Below are positions 1-9,630 of a DNA stretch of 14,704 bases, in pieces. Position numbers and translations under genes: made by a program. Source of the DNA: Tetmemena sp. SeJ-2015. Taxonomy: Eukaryota; Ciliophora; Spirotrichea; Sporadotrichida; Oxytrichidae. The DNA lies in contig JAJKFJ010009366.1 in NCBI GenBank assembly GCA_027382625.1, positions 1 to 14,704 of the forward strand. Reading direction: 5' to 3'. Position 1 is the first letter of the stretch, and each line of letters opens with the position of its first letter. A model generated the notes under the pieces. That model was not told where the DNA came from. It was given only the letters and a program-made list of their open reading frames with translations, and made no database searches.

Positions 1-56
1 AATCATTAAGAAATAACGTGAAATACTTTACTATTTCACTTCACAGATTAGAATGA

Positions 57-1099
57 ATAAAATATAATCAAATTGTAAAAATTGGAATAAAATTATGTTT
101 ATAACTAAGCTATAATAAATGTATTTGTATAGATAAATTGGATCCTTTGTTTAATGGAAGAATCCAGCCTCTGGAGTAAATAGTAACAATTGAGTTTAAT
201 AGAGAAGGAAACTGCTTCTTTATAGGCACTAATTAGGCAAGAATATATAAATACAACTTAACTACAAAAGAAGAGGAGGGAGATCCACTCGATATTGACA
301 TTGGCCAATTTAATGTTGACATCATCTACTGTTTGCATGGACTTGCTGACTAGTATGGGGATGTTTTTATATCTTTCGTTAAAGATAAAGGACTCAAACT
401 CATCAAATACTCTGAAAGAATAGTTAATGAATTGGATGTTGAAAGCTAGGACGATAAGATAGTATATCAACTATTTTCATAATCAATTGTTAAAATTACA
501 AAGTAATTTTAAAAATAACTCAGATAAGAGCAACACCAGATGCTAAATATATATTCATAGGTCACTCATTGGCATCAATAGTTGGCATATATACATGCGA
601 TACCAACACTTTAGAAATTAGTCTTCACAAATGGATAGCTATAGATTTTAGAGCATTTGAGATGGATGAATTGTGCACCAAAGTAGTTTTCCTCAACAAA
701 AATATCATACTAAAATTTTATGTTAATCTATACTATTTTTATGTTTTCAATTATCTAATAAAACTTTAAGTTTAAATTATTTTTAAAAAATAGAACTTCG
801 AATAAAGGTAAAATTTAGTTTTAAAAGAATATGCCAATAGAGCTTTTTACATTATCTTTACTTCATTTATTATAGAATTTGGAAAATTATAGGAAGTAGA
901 AATTATATCTCTCATGCTAATCGTTTAATTAAAATATAAATACTGCAATAGACCATAGGATGAAGAGTTGAGAAGAGGTCTATTTAGAAAAATATTGGAT
1001 GAATTAAAATAGATTAGAGGAGCTAGAAGAAATCTTAAATAAATTTGCTTCAAACCCAATTATAATAAAAAAAATTATATTCAGTTGATTTAATTCTGA
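57..1099 (+). CDS. WD40-like beta-propeller protein, 5' partial
   Basis: The plus frame is open from 57 to 488 and, after a 35-nt GT-AG intron (489-523, phase 0), from 524 to a TGA at 1097-1099, with TAA/TAG read as Gln. Two stretches look like propeller strands: a VTIEFNREGNCFFIGT-type segment near 186-230 and a DAKYIFIGHSLASIVGIY-type segment near 536-590 followed by CDTNTLE. Codons here are rich in GAT, GTT, GAC and ATC, unlike the other frames. The later part, about 850-1097, is charged and helix-like. The GHSL motif first suggested a lipase, but the repeated beta pattern fits WD40 better. A true start was not found, so the gene probably begins left of the window. An AT-rich stretch near 690-815 may hold another intron. 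Confidence 0.45.
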
Positions 1100-1225
1100 C
1101 CTTAGACATGCCAGAAGATTTTTAAAAGGTTTAATTCTCAAAAATAATAAAACTTGACTATATTACCAACTATAAGTTGGGAAGAGATTAGATATTTATT
1201 TGCACTTGCTATTTGAAAAGTTTAT
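999..1225. repeat. Left arm of large imperfect inverted duplication
   Basis: This segment matches the reverse complement of 3582-3750. Perfect blocks are 28 nt (1198-1225 against 3582-3609), 18 nt (1084-1101 against 3653-3670) and 20 nt (1025-1044 against 3705-3724). The left arm has about 60 extra nt between the 28-nt and 18-nt blocks. A fourth block lies further in, at 1898-1920 against 2823-2845. Confidence 0.9.
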
Positions 1226-1261
1226 TAATAAATATAAAATCATCGTAGAGCAATAAATTAA

Positions 1262-2211
1262 TCAGTTCAACATCCCAAAACACCTTACAGGATATTTCTC
1301 TCTATCAGTCTGGGTTTAAATTTTTCTCTACTTTACACCTTCATCTTCTCCTTCGATTTCTTCGAAGCTTAAAAGGTAAAGAGTGCAATCTACTGTTTGA
1401 ATATTAGACATATCAAATTCTCTGATGTCATACTACAATTTTTCCATACAATACTTCATGAAGTCGTCGGATTGAGATTGGAACCTCTTCTCTTCCCATC
1501 ACTTCGCTGCAACCCATTTCCTTTGAACAGCTGTTGAGGTCCTCTTGTAGGTCTTACTGATAGAGAAGAAAAAAAACATTCTTCTCTTGACGTTCTATAT
1601 GATGACTAACTACGGCTCATTTTGGAAGTTGCTGTTATAAGCAGAATATTTATATTTCGCCAATATGAGCTCCTCAAACTGAAAATCATGGCCAAGTACT
1701 TCACATAGTTGACTTGCCTCAATTGTTGTGTTAATCCACACGGCGTTTATTTTGTCAGAGTATCTACTTAAGATGACAAGTATTTCCACCATCTCTTTGT
1801 AAACTGTCTTCTCCATGAATTTTGAAATAAGGATTAGCTCCATGAACTATCCTATTATATGCATCTCAAAGTATTCCATTAGTGCTTTGTAAAGATGAAA
1901 TTGTGGAATTTGAGAAGAATTGTATTTGCGAGACAAATACAATATATAGATAGCTACATTTTGTGTTGAATAAATTAGTTGTAGAGTCTAACTCATGCCA
2001 CTTTTTCAAAGTTCATAACCATTCTTAGTCTTTATATCGCCTGCATCATCAATGCGATTTCTTAATTCTGTGCAATCTAGATATCTTGAGTGCTGCTGAT
2101 GGAGTTGAAGTGCTCATCATATTTTAGAGACAAAAATGTAAGAGTATCAGAGATCGAATGAGGCAGAATTTTCTGAATCCTTTCAAAAAATATGAGTCTA
2201 GAATGCGCCAT
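1262..2211 (-). CDS. Hypothetical ciliate-code protein with one intron
   Basis: Unrecognised. From ATG 2211 the minus frame reads MAHSRLIFFERIQKILPHS and stays open until a TGA at 1993-1995. A 32-nt GT-AG intron (GTTATGAACT...GAGTTAG, about 1988-2019) removes that TGA and joins a second open stretch that contains IPQFHLYKALMEYFE and an acidic EEIEGEDEG run, ending at TGA 1262-1264. One further in-frame TGA (1499-1501) is unexplained: an unusual intron, a premature stop or decay. The plus strand is pyrimidine-rich at 1300-1560, which favours minus sense there. Plus-strand frames over 1860-2300 also read plausibly, so the strand is not certain. Predicted about 300 aa, mostly helical, with no known motif. 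Confidence 0.35.
1898..1920. repeat. Inner block of the inverted duplication, left copy
   Basis: These 23 nt are the exact reverse complement of 2823-2845. They lie within the left half of the inverted duplication, roughly symmetrical about 2.37 kb with the outer arms. Confidence 0.9.
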
Positions 2212-2214
2212 TAT

Positions 2215-2640
2215 AGACTATTTTCCATGTTTAATTGCTAAAATAGAAAAGAAATAGCAAAGCTTATTAAATTTATAACTTTGACTTATTAAGATAATTA
2301 CGAAATATTAAAACCTAAAAAGTTCAAATGAAAAGTCTTAATTCCCTTTTTAAATTATTTCTGTTCGAGATTGTGTTTTCTATTATCTTAAAAAATTTAA
2401 TGATAAAATTATTTATCTTTTGAGTGTTTTTAATTAATTTTAGGGCAATTATAAATTAAGAAATTAAGATTTCCTTAGTTTATTTACTTTGAGAAATTAA
2501 CAATGGAAGTAGCAAATAGAGAATGATAACCTAAAAACTAGCATCATATTATAAAAATAACAAATTCTTAGTCCTCAAGCAATTTTAACAGGAGAGAAGG
2601 AAAGGAAAGCGCTTGTTGTGAGTTCTTGCACTTGATGATT
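2215..2640. other. AT-rich spacer at the centre of the inverted duplication
   Basis: This stretch is rich in A/T runs. I found no frame here with balanced amino-acid content. It is the axis of the inverted duplication and would be the shared upstream region if the flanking minus and plus frames are divergent genes. Confidence 0.5.
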
Positions 2641-2690
2641 CATATCAGTTGAGTTATCACAAGTGACTTAGATTATTCCTACTAGAACAG

Positions 2691-4049
2691 ATGCTGAATT
2701 AAGAACAAAAATTCTATATAAAACTGAGAACTCTTGAATAACTCGAAGATGAGAGCAAAAGTAAAGAGCATCTTGAACCTTCTCGGAACCCTTACACATT
2801 GTAAATTAGAATCGCAAATAAAATTCTTCTCAAATTCCACAATTTATTTTTACTTAATTCTGGAAGGTAATTCGGGCTGGTGCTTTCTTTAAATGTGCAG
2901 TGCCGTCTCTATATTTGAAAAACTCTTAATCATCTGCTTTCATTTATCTTCCTTGTGAAACCAATAAAACTCCTACAGATCTGGCATTTCCATTCCGAAA
3001 CTCCTGGATGAAGTTCCATGTTATCTCCTTGTGTGCTATTAAGAGCACCTCTAGTGAGATATATTAGACTCTCGCTTGGTCTCATTCAATTGGCTAGGAG
3101 TTTATCGAAATTAGGCTGCATTCCAGTCAGGAGTTCCCTCTACGATGAGGATTTTATGTGTCTCTCGTTCTCAACTTAACTGATTGAACTAAGGTCCTAG
3201 CTTGACCAGGCGCCTCTATCACAAACAGTCCATCTGCTTGATATAGGTTTTAGAAATTTAAAATATGTTTTCCATAAGGTAAACGAAGAAGAGGATGTGG
3301 GAAACGGACTCGATACTCTAGACTACACAATGGATCACCACCCTCATTTGTTGTTTGAGCTCTCTCTAAGACTTAGTAGAGCAGCAAGGCTGTATGTCTT
3401 GCTCCATTAATAAGTAGAAATGATTTCTATCATTGTGGCTAAACTTTTTAGAGTACCCTGTAATTATTATTAGATATGTTATTTCTACTATGCCTTAAAT
3501 CTTATAAGGCTTCTCTCAATATTTAGAAGAAGAATGAGTTCCAGAGAAGGCATTTCATCTAAATTAAATATAAATTTATTTATAAACTTTTCAAATAGCA
3601 AGTGCAAATTAATGTATAATCCCTTCCCAACTTACCAGTTGTCAGGTGATCTGGTCAGAATTAAATCAACCTAATATATTTATTTATTAAGAAAATTGAG
3701 TTTGATTTATTTAAGATTTCTTCTGCCTCTTCTAATCTATTAATATTCATCCTATAAACAGTCATCTTATATTAATTTGAATGAAAATAAAGTAAGGTAG
3801 TTGAGCAAATAACTTATGGATCTTATTCGTTGCGAGCTTGTAAATTCTGAGATTAATAAACCTTATTTAATTGTATCCGTCGATAGATATTACTAACTGC
3901 TCGATTAGATAAGGGCTTTTACAGTACTCTCCAGCCTGTTTACTGTTCTCTTAGATAGGATCACTCCTATAGCCGCAAAAGGACTAGAGCATTGCCGTTC
4001 GGAACACAGACCAATAGTAATCCCTACCATTCAAACCCTCACTGATTGA
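2691..4049 (+). CDS. Hypothetical long reading frame in the right arm
   Basis: Unrecognised. One plus frame runs from just after a TGA at 2664 to a TGA at 4047-4049 with a single interruption, a TGA at 3009. It begins with a coiled-coil-like segment (EQMLNQEQKFYIKLRTLEQ) after ATG 2691 and includes YDEDFM, an acidic NEEEDVGNG run and DHHPHLLFELSLRL. Some peptide segments, such as INFSNSKCK and ILLKFHN, are also encoded in the left arm on the opposite strand, so the two arms may carry diverged paralogues head to head. The minus strand over about 2640-3150 and 3760-4190 is also open and protein-like, so part of this frame may be a shadow. No ATG-to-TGA gene model could be closed without guessing introns. 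Confidence 0.3.
2823..2845. repeat. Inner block of the inverted duplication, right copy
   Basis: Exact reverse complement of 1898-1920 (23 nt), in otherwise much diverged sequence. Confidence 0.9.
3582..3750. repeat. Right arm of large imperfect inverted duplication
   Basis: Partner of 999-1225. Perfect 28-, 18- and 20-nt blocks alternate with diverged sequence and small deletions. A short reading frame crossing the outer block (MN-x-NRLEE-x-EEILNK) differs by substitutions of which one is silent, so the similarity may be partly under coding constraint. Confidence 0.9.
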
Positions 4050-4190
4050 GGACAGGAGCAGCTAAACAGATAACTCCGTCGTAGGGGGAGGGTAATCCTG
4101 CTCCTTGATCTTCTTGACCTCGGGCTTTGTAGACATCACCAGCATATCTTGCTCTAACCTCGCGCTGTCAGCTATCCACCAGCAGAAGCC
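3762..4190 (-). CDS. Alternative minus-strand reading frame, possible exon
   Basis: An uninterrupted minus frame of 143 codons ends at TGA 3762-3764. Its GC-richer upstream half is purine-rich on the minus strand and reads STKPEVKKIKEQDYPPP, followed by a leucine- and serine-rich stretch and a GRDYYWSVF segment. No ATG or intron boundary was fixed at the upstream side near 4200. It conflicts with the plus frame across 3762-4049. I consider the minus reading more likely for 4050-4190 and undecided below that. Function unknown. Confidence 0.33.
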
Positions 4191-4467
4191 AAACAATTTA
4201 GTAAAGAGATAAATATATAACTAAATATAGAGTATTTTAGAAAGCGATTAACTTTTATATTTGCAAATACTAACTAGTTCAATTTAAGAAATATTGACCT
4301 CCGTTCTATTAATCATTTAATAAAAAATATGATTGCATCGATTGCTATAACTTAGGTATGCATTCAGTTTGAGTCATCTTTCTGTGATTGATAATATATT
4401 ACTCTTTAAATAAAATTACTTATTTATTTAAATGTATAATACTACAACTACAACAGCAAGGACATCA

Positions 4468-4897
4468 TCAATCACAAACTCTACTAACAAAACTTGAAGG
4501 TAGCAGCCGAGGAGGCAAGGGTTCAGGATATATAATGCATCCTTCCAAATCAACATAGACAGAATTTCTTTGGAGAGCTCAAATGGTTATAAAAGTATGC
4601 TTGTATTCACGTACACTACATTGAAAACAAAATCATGAATACTCGCAAGCAGAACCCTTTTTTCTGACTATAACATTAACAAGGAGTCTACTCTGCCCCT
4701 CTACAGAAAACTTCTCAAATCGTGGACACTAAAACTAAAATTGAGTAAGGTGCCGTGTTCTTCATGGATCTCACGCTAATCTAGTATGAGCTGGCTCCCT
4801 CATTAAATTTAAATTCATAATGTTTTATATCTAATTTTATATATGACACTTTGCTCAAGAACTCTATCTTTATGAGGTTTTGCTTACCCTCGATCAT
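4468..4897 (-). CDS. Small hypothetical protein, four exons with mini-introns
   Basis: Unrecognised, but the gene model is one of the best closed in the window. ATG at 4897 opens MIEGKQNLIKIEFLSK. Introns at 4735-4774 (40 nt, GTGAGATCC...CAATTTTAG), 4616-4642 (27 nt, GTATTC...ATGTAG) and 4578-4610 (33 nt, GTGAATAC...TTTGAG) each remove a frameshift or in-frame TGA. The last exon reads NSVYVDLEGCIIYPEPLPPR and stops at TGA 4468-4470. The spliced length is exactly 110 codons, 109 aa. Visible segments are FEKFSVEGQSRLLVNVIV and a proline-rich PEPLPPRLLP tail. The opposite strand is also open but less balanced. Whether the first intron ends at 4735 or six bases further on is not decided. Confidence 0.55.
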
Positions 4898-5015
4898 GCA
4901 ATCATAGTTTAACATTTATTTAAAAATTTGAGAGTAAAAATTATTATAAATATAAAGGAGGAAATAAAAATGCAATAATTTATATAGTGGCTGAAGTTCA
5001 TTATGGGTCTGTTCT

Positions 5016-5268
5016 TTAAACAATTAAAATATTTTTAATTTATCATAGATCTCGATGTTTTGAAGTTCCAAGAAGAGCCTGTAACCACCACCCACAGTTC
5101 CAAGATTTGTTTCCCTTTTTTTAATTAGAAGATTAAGAAGAACTGCAAACAAATCTATTCAGGGAGGAGTAAGAAGCTGTGATAGGCTAGTGGTGATAGA
5201 GGCTCTTCTTTGAGTTTCTTAGCATCGAGGTTTATTTTATGCTAATTTAAAAAGTTCTGATTGTTTAA
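5016..5268. repeat. Foldback (inverted-repeat) element of about 250 bp
   Basis: The outer arms pair TTAAACAATTA (5016) with TAATCAGAAC-like sequence reading inward from 5268. The middle arms pair CTCGATG...AAGAAGAGCCT (5051-5080) with AGGCTCTTCTT...CATCGAG (5200-5229). An inner perfect 10-bp pair AGATTTGTTT / AAACAAATCT lies at 5103-5112 and 5147-5156. Similarity continues through AT-rich linkers over about 75 nt per side, with small indels. The centre is near 5130. No convincing reading frame was found inside. It resembles a MITE-like foldback or a long hairpin RNA precursor. Confidence 0.85.
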
Positions 5269-5269
5269 A

Positions 5270-5586
5270 TTAAGATAAATATTGAACTTTACCAACATAT
5301 ATCTCTTGCTATTTGTTCATAATAATTTTAATATTCATTAAAAATTTTTCTTAAAAAATATTAAACTTTTATGCTAAATGTAATAGTCTGAATATTTCTT
5401 TAAGAAATGAGAATAAATAATTATAATAAATTATTTTAACTATTGTATTTGCTACGCTCTGAAGGCATTAGTAGCCACAACTCCTAATTAGAGCTATGTC
5501 ATAGAAAATAGTTTTCCCCTAGATTTTTGAACTTTTTTTATCTTAATATATTATATAGTCTTTCTTTCTTTTCAGCTGTTTAGTAT
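5270..5586. other. AT-rich spacer
   Basis: Mostly A/T runs between the foldback and the minus-strand gene ending at 5587. I saw no supported gene, RNA or repeat. Confidence 0.5.
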
Positions 5587-6573
5587 TCATCTAAGATCTT
5601 GACACAAGAGTTCTGTTTTACTTTTGGCCTTGAGTAATGATGAAACTTCTTTCGCATCATCATAAATTAGGGAGTGATTTCCCTCAATCTGTTAAATTAG
5701 GAGAATAAACACTCGGTGCCTCTCAAATAATTTATGGCAATTGAAGAACCAAATGTTCATGATCTTCTTCCAATCAATTAAACCCGATAATCAAACTTCT
5801 CTAGTTCACAAGTTATATTCCCTAAAGCGTCCTTCATAAATTTAATTTCATGCCACTTCCCTCTCTTTAGTCTATGACCAATGCTACGAGGTCTTCTGGA
5901 GACTCTTTTAAGTGCACTTAGGTTATGCAAAACAACTTTGCTTGTGGCATAAGCAACTTCAAGCTTAATAAATAAAACTATAGGTTAGATCTCATAATAG
6001 TTAAAAAACCCTGCTATCACCATCTAAAATAGTTCTGCACTAAAATACTTGAAGGGCCCTAATTAAAGTTAATACACTCCCATTGTACATTCATACTCTG
6101 ACTTAAGATTGAATGAGATAAGCTTCCTCTCCATGACTATTTTTACAAGGAGCTGAAAGGACCTGCCACATGTTTCTCAGAAAAATATTGAAATGCAATC
6201 ATTAAAATTTGCATAACCTATCCAACCTATCGTATCCTTCATTTAATGAGTATTTTGCGAATATCTCAACATATTCATATACACTATGTCGTTCTCGTTC
6301 TAGTAGTGATAGAATAGCTAAATAAAGATTAGTTTTATGTTAAAGTTTATAATTCCTAACTAAACGAAAGCTTGAAGTCGAATCAGTTCACTTGGTGTAA
6401 CTATGAGTACTCTTTTCTTGAGCTCGATCAGTGAAAGAGTATTAATGCCATAATCCATGGTTTACCAAAGCCTGAAAGCAGATGACAAAAAACTATGCTT
6501 GAGATCAGTCTTTAGCAGAGGCAGGCTATTAAACTATTTATCGACATAGAACGAGGTTTTGGCAAATTTATTT
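5587..6573 (-). CDS. Hypothetical protein with short introns
   Basis: Unrecognised. The downstream half reads KRGKWHEIKFMKDALGNITC, then ELEKFDYR. After a 20-nt GT-AG intron (GTTTAATTGATTGGAAGAAG, near 5762-5781) it continues as WFFNCHKLFERHRVFILLIQ and SLIYDDAKEVSSLLKAKSK, and stops at TGA 5587-5589. Upstream, a 42-nt AT-rich intron (GTTATGC...TTTCTGAG, about 6176-6217) can remove another TGA. The frame in 6220-6573 is ambiguous between two minus readings. An ATG at 6458 is one possible start; no ATG was found further upstream in that frame. The basic RRPRSIGHRLKRGK segment is the only notable compositional feature. Confidence 0.4.
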
Positions 6574-6642
6574 ATGCAAATGCATAATTTTAATTTATAT
6601 TGAAAAATTTACTTGGGAAGTAGTAGGTTTCAATTGTTAAAT

Positions 6643-6972
6643 AAAGGGTAAAACTTCTCATTCTTTAATTTAATTATTTTTACTTAACCTTTTATTGACT
6701 TTTGTTAGATTCTTCCACTATTTAATAAAAAATAATTATATGAAAGTACCAACTACATCTAATAGAAGCTCGAGAGGTACATATTATAAGCAGGTTTAAA
6801 TGAAATCTTCTTAGAAAAAAAGAATTCTCGAGAAAAAATACTGCTTTTCAAAGAAAATGAGGAAAATCTATTTTTATGGTTAATTAATTAGCTGCACAAT
6901 AGATTATGTAAATGTATTTTTTAATTTATCTAAAGTTTTTTTATATCACGAATCCTATCTTTCAAAAAATGA
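6643..6972 (+). CDS. Hypothetical helical protein (gene S), probably 5' incomplete
   Basis: Unrecognised. A plus frame open through 6643-6969 ends at TGA 6970-6972. The segment ERYILQAGLNEIFLEKKNSR followed by KILLFKENEENLFLWLINQL is amphipathic, charged and rich in G-starting codons. A competing frame starts with ATG 6740 and ends with TGA at 7028-7030 (96 aa). It has an acceptable start but a lower-quality composition. The gene is convergent with the minus gene ending at 6994. Confidence 0.4.
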
Positions 6973-6993
6973 ATTTGCTTTTCCAATGATTCC

Positions 6994-7830
6994 TCAAACC
7001 AGCTTATGCCTGAAAAAATGTTTGAATTGACTTTCAATATCCTTTTAGTCAAGAATTTGGAAGAGCTGTGAGATTAAATTATAATTATCTTCTGTAAGTC
7101 TCAGCCATAAAAAATACTGCTCAAAAAGATTTATTTGATCTCATCAATTTTTAGAGTTCTAAATTTTTAAATTACCATAAACAGCTCTCCTAAGTAAAGA
7201 TCTATTAAATACTGGTTTATCATATCTAAAATAACTAAGCTCTGAGCAATTGAGTTAATGAACTTTTTAGCTGCGATCTTAGATCTCTATCAATTTCTAA
7301 TCTTGCGAAAACATCCTTGAAAAGAGCCACAAAATTATCTGTTTTGTTGAGTAAGCTGAACGTTACTTTCCTTTGCTAAGTTGTTGGAATACTAGATATT
7401 AACTTGGATAGCTTACTGCTAAATGGATTAAATGCTTTCTTGAGCTCATTCATATAGTAATCATTGTGTAGAAGGCTTTAATTTAGTTTAAGCAAAACTT
7501 TAGTCTAGGGACCAAAGGCCTAGCACTAACCTCAAATCTAAGTTCTAAAAGTGCTATGAAGAGAATTAAACATATTCCAGCAGATCTGAAAGCCAAATAC
7601 TATACATTGCCTAAGTGCAGGTAAAACCAATAACGAGAGGGTGTAGCCCTTATATATAATATTTGGGTTACTAGAGTATAAACTCAGAATGTTTAAAAAC
7701 TAAAGGGAGGATGGTAGGTCCTCTAGGAATATTATCATTTATTATATATTATTTTTTCCATATAGATATTTGAGCTTAGGTAGGAGTAAGCTCATTAGCG
7801 TTGTATTTTAAGATCTCACTAACTGAGAAT
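6994..7830 (-). CDS. Hypothetical protein (gene Q), several short exons
   Basis: Upstream exon about 7830-7580: contains YNANELTPTQAQISIWKKQY and EFILQQPKYYIQGLHPLVI. A 41-nt and a 23-nt intron (7476-7498, GTTTTGC...AATTAAAG) lead into NDYYMNELKKAFNPFSSKL and DNFVALFKDVFARLEIDRD. Further minus exons reach a TGA at 6994-6996 after NLISQLFQILDQKDIESQF. The EF-x2-Q-x3-Y-x3-GLHP spacing recalls the CCT7 chaperonin subunit, but the expected GDGTT nucleotide-binding motif is not there, and the downstream part looks like a generic helical protein. I therefore do not assign a function. Two adjacent genes rather than one is possible. Exon joins between about 7080 and 7225 are unresolved, and an in-frame TGA stands at 7220-7222. 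Confidence 0.4.
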
Positions 7831-8202
7831 TCAACAGAGTCTTTTGTTGAAGGCAATCAACTATCTTATCCTAAGTGGTTTTCTCTAGATTAAGCTTTGT
7901 TCTTTATTATACCTGATAATTTAATATGTGATAGGAGGTCATGATTGTTAGATATGCAAGCTTATTTAGTTTGCTCATTCATTATAGTATAAATACGGAA
8001 TTTAAATAGCTAAAAATTATAGAAAATGAAAAGACAATAATTATTTAATTAAAATAGAATAAAACAGTGTCAGTTAAAGTGTGTTCAATTTAAATAATTA
8101 TTAGATCATTTGATTCAGCATGAAATTCTAAGAACTTTTTATGTAACTTATGTGTGGGAGTTGCTCAGTCAAGAATTATAAGTGACATAAGTTTTGAGCA
8201 AA
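7831..8202. other. AT-rich stretch without a supported gene
   Basis: Short open segments occur on both strands, but none had a start, a stop and balanced composition together. It may hold the 5' part of the minus gene to its left and the promoter of the plus ORF to its right. Confidence 0.4.
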
Positions 8203-8322
8203 ATGAACATTGAAGATGAAGGAGAGTGTGCTAATCATATCTCATTGCTGAGAGAGCCAATGAAAATGAAAATCATATTAATTTTTGATTCTCTCTCTAA
8301 TTAGCTGCAGATCAGGGGGTGA
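8203..8322 (+). CDS. Small hypothetical ORF or first exon
   Basis: Unrecognised. ATG 8203 opens MNIEDEGECANHISLLREP, 39 aa to TGA 8320-8322, with one TAG read as Gln. Immediately after the TGA, a second open stretch in the same frame reads ESVISTEVEVATLQLVF. The TGA may therefore lie in a short intron and this may be the 5' end of the gene that continues at 8533. It is acidic at the N terminus, with no recognised motif. Confidence 0.35.
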
Positions 8323-8532
8323 ATCTGTGATTTCAACTGAAGTGGAAGTTGCAACTCTCCAATTAGTATTTTAACCAATCACCTATTTTAATATTAATTG
8401 TCAACAATAATAAACTTAGTTTTTTTAATTTAGTTTATAAATGGGTTTTAAAATAAAGACAAATGATATCTTCTGTTGTATCTTATCCAAGTTGATACCA
8501 TATAAACTCTTCTACACTTCAAAGTCATAAAG

Positions 8533-9452
8533 ATGATCTTGGTTTCAGAGAAGTTACCTTTGAAGCCAGAGTATTTGCTGTTCAACGTAGACAAACCGAT
8601 GAAATTATCAATCAATCTACTCACCACAACTAACTACCAAGTCAAACCTGATAAAAAAAATGGAAGTTTTTTTTTTATTCAGGGAATACAATATAAGAAG
8701 TTTTTTAATTTTCTAATATCTTAAATTAAATGTTGAGGCCAACTCCTTTACTCAAACTATCAGAAAATACAACAATTTCATGTATAAAGCAAGGGAGCTC
8801 TTTGACACCATCGAGAAAGCCAAGGTTAAGATTCAAGAGAAGCAACCAATGTTCTTCTCCAATTGAGATTCTACTTAGCTCAAAGTATTTCAATCAAACT
8901 CACACCATCAATCTACTTACCACTTTTGATACAATCAAACAAATTCAAAAAGCAATCTACAACAATAACTCTTTCTTACTTAAAATTCAAAAGGAGTCAG
9001 CGCTACACTTTCAACAACACAAAAATTTATACAGTAGAATAAAATACAAACCACTTTATAAACTTAATGTACCTGCACTGATTCACTTCCCAAATTTTCA
9101 TCTCCATTAAAAATTAATTATCTTTATATAGTCAAACATTGAATTTAAATATCAAACGCCATCTAATTAATTTGAATTATATTAAGCATTCCTATTAAAT
9201 AAATATAACTGTTGGCCTGATCTCTAAAGTTCATAGCTTAATAAATCGACATTTTAATTAATCTGCACTTGGAAGCAAAGTCTAGGCAAGCAAAAAAGTG
9301 TCATTTTGCTTAATCAATTCTGTGACAGCAATATTAAAACTGAATATAAACTCTAATATATTTTTAAATATGAATTCTCTCTTTATTAAATCTTCAAACA
9401 CTCATTAAATTCTTAAGTATAATGGATTAGGCTGGAGGAGCTCTATGCTTGA
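8533..9452 (+). CDS. Hypothetical protein, three exons
   Basis: Unrecognised. ATG 8533 opens MILVSEKLPLKPEYLLFNVD. Exon 1 ends at 8640. A 97-nt AT-rich intron (8641-8737, GTCAAAC...GTTGAG) leads to exon 2 (8738-8850: TQTIRKYNNFMYKARELFDT, then IEKAKVKIQEK). A 28-nt intron (8851-8878, GTTCTTCTCC...CTACTTAG) leads to exon 3, open to TGA 9450-9452. The spliced length is exactly 265 codons. Two INLLTT motifs, in exons 1 and 3, lie in similar nucleotide sequence and suggest an internal repeat. The last 340 nt are AT-rich, and their tail overlaps a minus ORF, so the true end may be earlier. The frameshift at a T10 run (8667-8676) is absorbed by the first intron. Confidence 0.5.
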
Positions 9453-9621
9453 TTTTCATCTTGAAATCCTCTTCACCTTAGATGCAATATTTTGCAGAAA
9501 GAAATTGCTTTATCGTAATTGTGTTTTTTTTTAATATTTGCTTAATTCGTAATTTGAAATGAGCTTCGCATTTTATCGCTCTGTTTTGAGGATACAACTT
9601 AATTAGTTCCTAGACGTCCAT
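9394..9621 (-). CDS. Small basic hypothetical protein
   Basis: Unrecognised. ATG 9621 to TGA 9394-9396, 75 aa with two TAG/TAA codons read as Gln plus one near the end. It reads MDVQELIKLYPQNRAIKCEA and is lysine-rich, with QILKKNTITIKQFLSAKYC and a KIKHRAPP segment. It starts 9 nt after the TGA that ends the upstream ORF, in the same frame, so the two may be one gene interrupted by an unrecognised intron or by readthrough. Its end overlaps the last 59 nt assigned to the plus-strand gene. Confidence 0.45.
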
Positions 9622-9630
9622 TTTAAAGTC

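Noticed and set aside
258..470. Minus-strand standard-code ORF of 70 aa
   Set aside because: It is antisense to the plus-strand propeller-like frame, lacks an ATG start and has poorer codon balance than the plus frame.
536..600. GHSL motif suggesting a serine lipase or esterase
   Set aside because: The residues after it do not fit the lipase GHSLGG helix, and the surrounding repeated beta-strand pattern fits a propeller blade better.
4443..4929. Plus-strand open frame with one TGA over 4443-4929
   Set aside because: The minus strand gives a complete ATG-to-TGA gene with three mini-introns and a whole-codon length, so the plus frame is taken as a shadow.
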